The notes under the pieces were generated by a model. The model made no database searches and had not been told where the DNA came from. It saw only the letters and a list, made by a program, of their open reading frames with translations. A stretch of DNA of 64,000 bases, from the NCBI RefSeq assembly GCF_009730915.1, contig NC_052483.1, forward strand, positions 6,944,001 through 7,008,000. Reading direction: 5' to 3'. Both the position numbers and the translations under genes were made by a program. Shown here one piece after another: positions 57,801-64,000 of this stretch. Within the stretch, counting starts at the first letter, position 1, and the number at the start of each line of letters is the position of its first letter. The DNA is from Dioscorea cayenensis subsp. rotundata (lineage: Eukaryota > Streptophyta > Magnoliopsida > Dioscoreales > Dioscoreaceae).

Positions 57801-60065
57801 CCTTTTTATTTTGACACTAAATTGGTTTTGTATCATAGCAATGAAGTTTGGAAAGATAATGCTTACATCATATTTATGCTCAAGAAGGAAAATCCTCGAA
57901 ACTTTAGTGCCATCATTATGAAAGGAGCAAACCACCAAGTTCCTTTACTTCTGGGAATTCTAGAAAGGCCCTTTATATTAGTGCGAGTTAAATAAAAAGG
58001 AAAAGGACTTTTATTATGGCTCATTGGAAAGGAACCCCTTTTATGTTTAGCAGATTCACGTGCATCACATTGAAAATCCTTGGCATTAACACCCTTAAAC
58101 CAAGATAGGATCATTGTCGTTAAAACAACAAATAAAGGATAACGAAAATAAAAATCGTGATGCCAAATGACATCATTATTGAAAACAGATAAACAAGACT
58201 TAAGGAAATGACAGTAGGAGAGTGCAAAGCTGATGCATCTAGATGGTAGAGGCAACCTTTTTCCTTAGCAACTCCAATCCTCTTCATTAAAATCTGGTCT
58301 TGAAATATACAGTGAGAAGGATAGAATAAAGCATTGTAGTTGACATCACTGGTTAGTTTGTAAATAGACAAAAGGCTACTGAACAATTTCAGAATATAAA
58401 GAACATTTTTTAACAATAAGAACAAACTCAACTTAACATGACCTACACCAGCCACCGTGGAAATTAAACAATCGCCAACAATGGTTTTTCTATTGTTAGA
58501 ACAAGTTGAATATGTTGTAAAATGGACTGAGGAAGGTGTAATGTGATTTGTGGCCCGAGTTAATGACCCAAGTGTCCTAGATAAATTTATCTGAGACCTG
58601 TAATTCATGACGGAAGAACTTATTAGAGAATGCTAACCAATAGGGAGCTACTAGGCTGCTCTAGTGACCCTAATAGACTCCGCAGCTTCTCAATCTCGGC
58701 TTAACTAAAGTGGCCGAGACTAATCGCTAACATCATTTTGAATGTAGTCAATGATATTAGAGATTCTGATGTTCAATAAGTAACAGCAACTTTATTTATT
58801 TAAGATTCCCTGATAATTGTCAACTATGTTTGTAGCAGGCGGTTGGTACAGTGGCCACCAGCGATGAGAGTTACCGTCTAGCCCTGGAAGGCCCAATGTA
58901 TGCTCGGATTCGTGATGCCCTGGTGAAGAATAAAAATCATGGGTCACCTTTGACGGGAGTTGGTTATGATGAAGCTATCCATCCCCCTGGAGAAAATACT
59001 GACCCCCCTGGAGAAAACAAAGGTGAAACCTTGAATTCAGTTGCCCCAGTCTCAGATACTACATTTGTCAGTGAGATTGTGGAGGAGGAAACTGGAGAAA
59101 CACCATCTTTCAAGGGGAATCAAATTCCTTGTGGCCCTCTTGCCGACCTGATTACGGAAAAGCACCCCGTAAACAGAGAAAGAGCTTTGATCAGTCCAGA
59201 GGTGGAGATTGCTCTGCATGTAGTAGACAAAGCCATTGCTATTGTACGAAACCGTGGTTCATATGACAAGCACAGCAATGCCTTCTTATCTTCTGAGCTT
59301 AACCATCCAACTCCAGAAACACAGGCAGAGGTCAGATATAATAGTGCTTATGATCCATTGCCAGCAGTAAGTTCCACAGATGGGCATCCCAAGGCATCTG
59401 GGAGCAGAGTTGAGGATTTAAGGTGAGTAATACAGTTAATGCAGTGAGTTAGACCTGAATATTTATACGAGTTTTATAAGGGAAGGCTCTATTCATTTGT
59501 CTACCTCATCACGTTAATAATCATTTAAAATGCATCTTTGCTGCTTCAAAATTAAATAATTAAATACATCATGAATGCAATGCATGAAATGACTTTAGGG
59601 ATGTAGTTGGTTTGCCCTGTGCCATGCCAACTACTAGGGTTACTTCCAAATGATTTCAATACTTAATCCTGGCGAATAGGTGATGCATATTTATTCAGTT
59701 AATGGGGCTGTATGTAAGATTATATGCATGTAGACTCAGACTTCATGTCACGATTTTATTGCAGGGATGACTGTTTGGGTTCTGCTTCGATACGAGTTAA
59801 TGGTGGACAACAATTATCATCACTGGAAGATGGTTACAAACTGGAGGATGGTGAGTCTAGAATATCAACCCATGAAAAAAAGTCTGTAGAAGGTATGATA
59901 ATTGGTAGACAACCACCATTCTTGGATAGCATGAGCAAGATATGTGATGAACGCAGTCTCAAAGCCAATGGCTCCCACAATGCTGCTCCTTTTGTTGGTG
60001 GCAAGCCCAAGAAAGGTGGAACCAGAATGAAGAGTATATGTTGCTTTAGCATGCAACGCTCCTGA
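39894..60065 (+). CDS. START-domain lipid-binding protein (10 exons)
   Basis: Exons: 39894-40032, 40636-40763, 43468-43576, 43657-43696, 46392-46481, 46572-46671, 46782-46921, 48869-48971, 58839-59422, 59765-60065. Every junction is GT-AG and in phase, giving 577 residues. The N-terminus ([18 protein letters not shown]) is followed by a START (StAR-related, polyketide cyclase-like) domain at about residues 85-285. Blocks include [73 protein letters not shown] and the [14 protein letters not shown] helix. Family members bind phospholipid or sterol-like ligands in a hydrophobic cavity; the ligand here is unknown. Residues ~286-577 are a polar tail ending [11 protein letters not shown], with vicinal cysteines that could be acylated. 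Introns are long; intron 8 (9.9 kb) holds nested retroelements, antisense. It resembles the Arabidopsis At3g13062 group. Confidence 0.9.
40764..43467 (+). other. Intron 2 of the START-domain gene
   Basis: About 2.7 kb, AT-rich, without a recognised gene or element. Two splice-flanked open bits occur at 41436-41453 and 42062-42117; they are discussed under findings and not included in the model. Confidence 0.6.
43697..46391 (+). other. Intron 4 of the START-domain gene
   Basis: About 2.7 kb; donor GTGAGT follows the TG of a split Trp codon, and the acceptor is TTTTCAG at 46385-46391. It hosts the GAGGCG-palindrome element at 44408-45297. The rest is AT-rich without recognised content. Confidence 0.7.
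44408..45297. mobile_element. GAGGCG-palindrome element, probable non-autonomous DNA transposon (hAT/MITE-like)
   Basis: A ~890-bp insert in START-gene intron 4 has GC-rich palindromic ends and an AT-rich middle. The left part (44408-44590) is packed with GAGGCG/CGCCTC motifs, including two copies of the perfect 14-base palindrome GAGGCGTACGCCTC at 44430-44443 and 44482-44495. The right part (45205-45297) repeats them in inverse order. The ends are roughly inverted: left CAAAAATAGGCAAAAAGCGG, right (minus strand) CAATGTTTAAAAAGGCG. No coding capacity and no clear target duplication were found, so the class is uncertain. Confidence 0.6.
46922..48868 (+). other. Intron 7 of the START-domain gene
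   Basis: About 1.9 kb between donor GTGAGTT and acceptor CATGCAG, AT-rich. No gene, RNA or clear repeat is visible. Confidence 0.6.
49010..50739 (-). mobile_element. Third copia element, 3' part (left of the LINE)
   Basis: The minus strand carries RT to RNase H remnants. [19 protein letters not shown] begins right at the LINE junction, then come [40 protein letters not shown] (50007-50219) and [11 protein letters not shown] (49658-49882). The RNase H end is at 49342-49563 ([15 protein letters not shown]). A purine tract (minus strand of 49301-49313, CTTGAGGAGGGG) then leads into LTR-like sequence running to about 49010. The frame is interrupted repeatedly. Confidence 0.75.
50868..54953 (-). 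pseudogene. LINE ORF2: endonuclease, reverse transcriptase, RNase H-like, broken
   Basis: It starts at [17 protein letters not shown] (about 54953), ~54 bp after the ORF1 stop. The endonuclease part shows [21 protein letters not shown] and, in a shifted frame near 54280, [11 protein letters not shown] (52687-54009) is intact over 440 codons with [41 protein letters not shown] and [12 protein letters not shown], so the catalytic FADD is kept. A zf-RVT segment (51494-52408; [30 protein letters not shown]) and an RNase H-like tail (50870-51415) follow. At least four frame changes separate these pieces. Confidence 0.87.
55007..56712 (-). pseudogene. LINE ORF1 (DUF4283 plus zinc knuckle), broken
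   Basis: It starts at [11 protein letters not shown] (ATG at 56712-56710) and meets an in-frame TGA 19 codons later (56655-56653). The frame then runs through [45 protein letters not shown] and [13 protein letters not shown], the DUF4283 nucleic-acid-binding fold of plant L1 ORF1 proteins. A CCHC knuckle, [14 protein letters not shown], lies near 55955-56000. A shift in a C-rich run near 55840 precedes a [12 protein letters not shown] block. The C-terminal part (55007-55315) is strongly acidic, rich in Glu/Asp/Ser. In life it would bind LINE RNA. Confidence 0.82.
56860..58640 (-). mobile_element. Third copia element, 5' part (right of the LINE)
   Basis: Minus-strand remnants precede, in element order, the piece at 49010-50739. 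They are a protease-like end and pre-integrase region (58120-58608; [12 protein letters not shown], then LYHLDA), a bit of integrase (57732-57938; [19 protein letters not shown]), and the linker before RT (57038 region: [14 protein letters not shown], then [14 protein letters not shown] near 56900-56950). Gag and the 5' LTR were not found. The pieces stay collinear and in one orientation across the LINE, so a nested insertion is the simplest reading. Confidence 0.7.
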
Positions 60066-62455
60066 TGTTGAGGTCATATATGGAAAAATACAGAATTTTG
60101 CTTCTGATTTATAAAATGGTTGCACTGTGTGAAAAAAAAAAAAGAGAGAATAATCAAAAGTATTTTAGAAGAACAGATAGGCACAAAATAATAGGAAAAC
60201 ATACAACAATATTATGGAGGACCTCAATCATCCCCCAGACCATATCAACACGGAAAGGATTTTCACTGCAGGATCAATAATCCAACCGTGCAGAAGTGTG
60301 TGGCACTCCATTGAGGGCTCAGATAGTGTGACGACTCAGATTGCTTGTAATGTAATATATCATTTACCAGATCATATTTATCTTATCATTTACATTCTAT
60401 TACATTTACATCAAACAAAGTCACGGATATAGCAGCGGTTATCATTCGTGTGTAGATTAATGCTGAAGTAATTAAAAACTTTAGTATTTGGGGTGAAGCC
60501 TCCCTCTCTTCCCTTCATCATCAAGATCATTATATATAAAAATATCATTTCCAATCACCTCCGACAATGATGCCTAAAAAATATTGGTTCTGAATGCCCA
60601 ATTTGTGAAGAAAAAGAGTCAAAATGTCATGTGAATAATTAATAAAGAAATTTTTATTTAGAAATCAAACAAATATTTTCAATGATTAAAATTTCAAAAA
60701 ACTCTCTAAGACTCTCTTCGTCTAGGGGCCTTTATGCATGTGTGTGATCTCTATCTGTTTTTCTATTTCTTTTTTTCATTACTAGTAAATAGTTTATGTT
60801 ATTTTTTATTTTTATTTTTTAAATCTGTTGTTGCCCTTTATCGCTGTGATGTTTTGATATTTTTAATTAATTTATGGTACATCTATTTTACTAAAAATAA
60901 ATACATAAAATAAAATATATCAAGATTTGTTGTGTTTCTAGAGCCTATGAATAATTTAACTAATGTTATTTGTATTTGCAACGGGTTGGAAGATGTTGAT
61001 GCTTGGCTCTGATGGTCTTGACATTGTGGTCTAGTTTTCAAGTGATGCAACATTCAAGCAAATAAATTTGGCAGGCGTTATTTCTGTGATGTTTCTTACG
61101 TTGCATGACAATTGACAAAAGACTTTCGTTTAAACAAAGGATGCCAGCTACAAAGTGCCGACACCACCGAACCCATTTTATTGATAATTTTTGATCTGGT
61201 CTTTGGGCCAAAGAAAGATATATATCAAGAGGTGTGGACAAAGTGAACATTTTACACTCAAGCCTAAATTAAATATACACGGCTAATAATGATATGACCA
61301 AGACCATGTCAAAAAAAAAGCAATAAAGATTTTAATAAATAAACTAACAAGTAAATATCATGTTTCGTTTTTATATTAGTGTCAGTGGGCCAGATGGTGG
61401 ATATCACAACACAAACGCGGTTGCGTCTGTTGTTCGGTGGTGCCCAACAGACGTTGTGATGGTTTAGGTCCTCGTTTTCGTTCTCCCTCATCATATAATT
61501 AATCGTCATGTTCATGTTCAGATAACATTTTAATTAATATGGTTAAGTTTCTATTTCAATTTTGTTATACACATATATAGATCGATTTAAATGTACGTGT
61601 GTTATATAGTAGCCTAGAACTTCATTGGAATAAAAGGAGGCAGAGATCGAGTTTGACAGTAAGCATATATATATATATATATATATATAGGACAAATCCT
61701 CCTCAGTCCAAGAAGAAGAAGAAGAATAAGTTTATTAATTAAGTAGCTTAGCCGGCAGTGGTTGGTTATTGTTTTGACCCTAAAGGAAGGAACTCCCCAA
61801 AGCCACAGCCTAAAACGACCAGGCTTGTAGCAATATTGCACCAAATGGAGCACTTGGACCTGTTCCCTCCTTTGGGCTTTTCAAAACCGTTGGTTTGACT
61901 ACATCACCATATATTGTAAAAGAAATTAAATAAAAATTATCGAGGGAGACTTAAAATTTAATTGGAAGAACTTGAGGGAGCCTCATAGTCATAGACCAAC
62001 TACTACCCCTTTATCCTCCCTCCCTTCATTCCTTCCTTGCGGCTTGTCTCACGACTTGTCTCTCCTTAATTTGCCTCTCAATTTTTCCTTTTTCTTTCAT
62101 AGAAGGAGGAGCTTTCACCCATGAAGAAGAAATTGGAGCCTTGTCATGAGATCGATTTGCTGCCGGCAAACAACTGGATTTTTGTTGTGAGACCTTTGCA
62201 GATGTTTGTTTGCACTACTCTTTTACAAGAGCAGATTGGATTAGATTACATTTGATTAAATTAGACATACGCCACGCCACGCCTCGCCTGCACATATTTT
62301 TAGTTAAAGAAAAAATACCTTTTTTTTTGCTTCTCTTATTCATGATTATTATCATGATCAAGTGGTGTTGAATTATAGTACGTACATAGTTTCAAAGGCA
62401 AGGCTTATATTTCTTTCTGTGGTTTTCGTTAATTCTATGTGCGTTGCGAGCGATC
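60066..62455. other. 3' UTR of the START-domain gene, spacer and CDPK upstream region
   Basis: No gene is recognised. An A11 run lies at about 60133. A TA microsatellite lies at 61665-61689. CT-rich leader-like sequence at about 62000-62100 may be the start of the CDPK transcript. A short frame opens at ATG 62121 (MKKKLEPCHEIDLL, 44 codons) and could be an upstream ORF if the leader reaches that far. Confidence 0.45.
61665..61689. repeat. (TA)n microsatellite
   Basis: About 12 perfect AT dinucleotides in the spacer between the START-domain gene and the CDPK gene. Confidence 0.9.
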
Positions 62456-63952
<1,497 letters not shown>

Positions 63953-64000
63953 GTGAGTCAATTAATTCATTATTAGTGTTCATTAATTCTTCATTTATTT

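Overview
This is a plant (angiosperm) nuclear genome segment. The evidence is a GT47 xyloglucan-type galactosyltransferase, a calcium-dependent protein kinase (CDPK) with an N-acylation motif, AT-rich GT-AG introns, and plant-type Ty1/copia, Ty3/gypsy, L1-type LINE and CACTA sequences. Genus, and monocot versus eudicot, cannot be settled from what I can read. No tRNA, rRNA, CRISPR array or bacterial or organellar gene cluster was recognised.

Layout. 651-2192 (minus): single-exon GT47 gene. 3784-8398 (minus): a whole but coding-dead copia element with 229-bp LTRs, a 5-bp target duplication, PBS and PPT. About 9815-14353 (plus): an older, 5'-truncated copia element whose 3' LTR begins at 14354. 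15.9-17.6 kb: a TATATG-type low-complexity block, a 120-bp tandem duplication and six 41-bp palindromic repeats that look like a CACTA end. 19416-37703 (plus): a 13-exon ubiquitin-specific protease of the UBP8 type, 885 codons, with a decayed chromodomain-type gypsy element filling a 7.8-kb intron. 39894-60065 (plus): a 10-exon START-domain lipid-binding protein, 577 codons. Its 9.9-kb eighth intron holds a degenerate copia element split by a roughly 6.1-kb LINE, both antisense to the gene, and its fourth intron holds a GAGGCG-palindrome element of about 0.9 kb. 62456 to the window end (plus): the first three exons of a CDPK of the CPK1/2 type, cut off by the window edge and carrying an apparent one-base frame break in its glutamine-rich N-terminal region.

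The exon models of the two long genes were built by following reading phase across GT-AG junctions and family conservation. Every junction closes in frame, so the host coding sequences look intact despite the transposon load. The four host genes (wall xyloglucan decoration, deubiquitination, lipid binding, calcium signalling) have no obvious shared pathway and each should be its own transcription unit. I found no previously undescribed biological system. The most informative items are the frame break in the CDPK, the nested antisense retroelements that separate the two halves of the START gene, the palindromic 41-bp array, and the GAGGCG-palindrome element.
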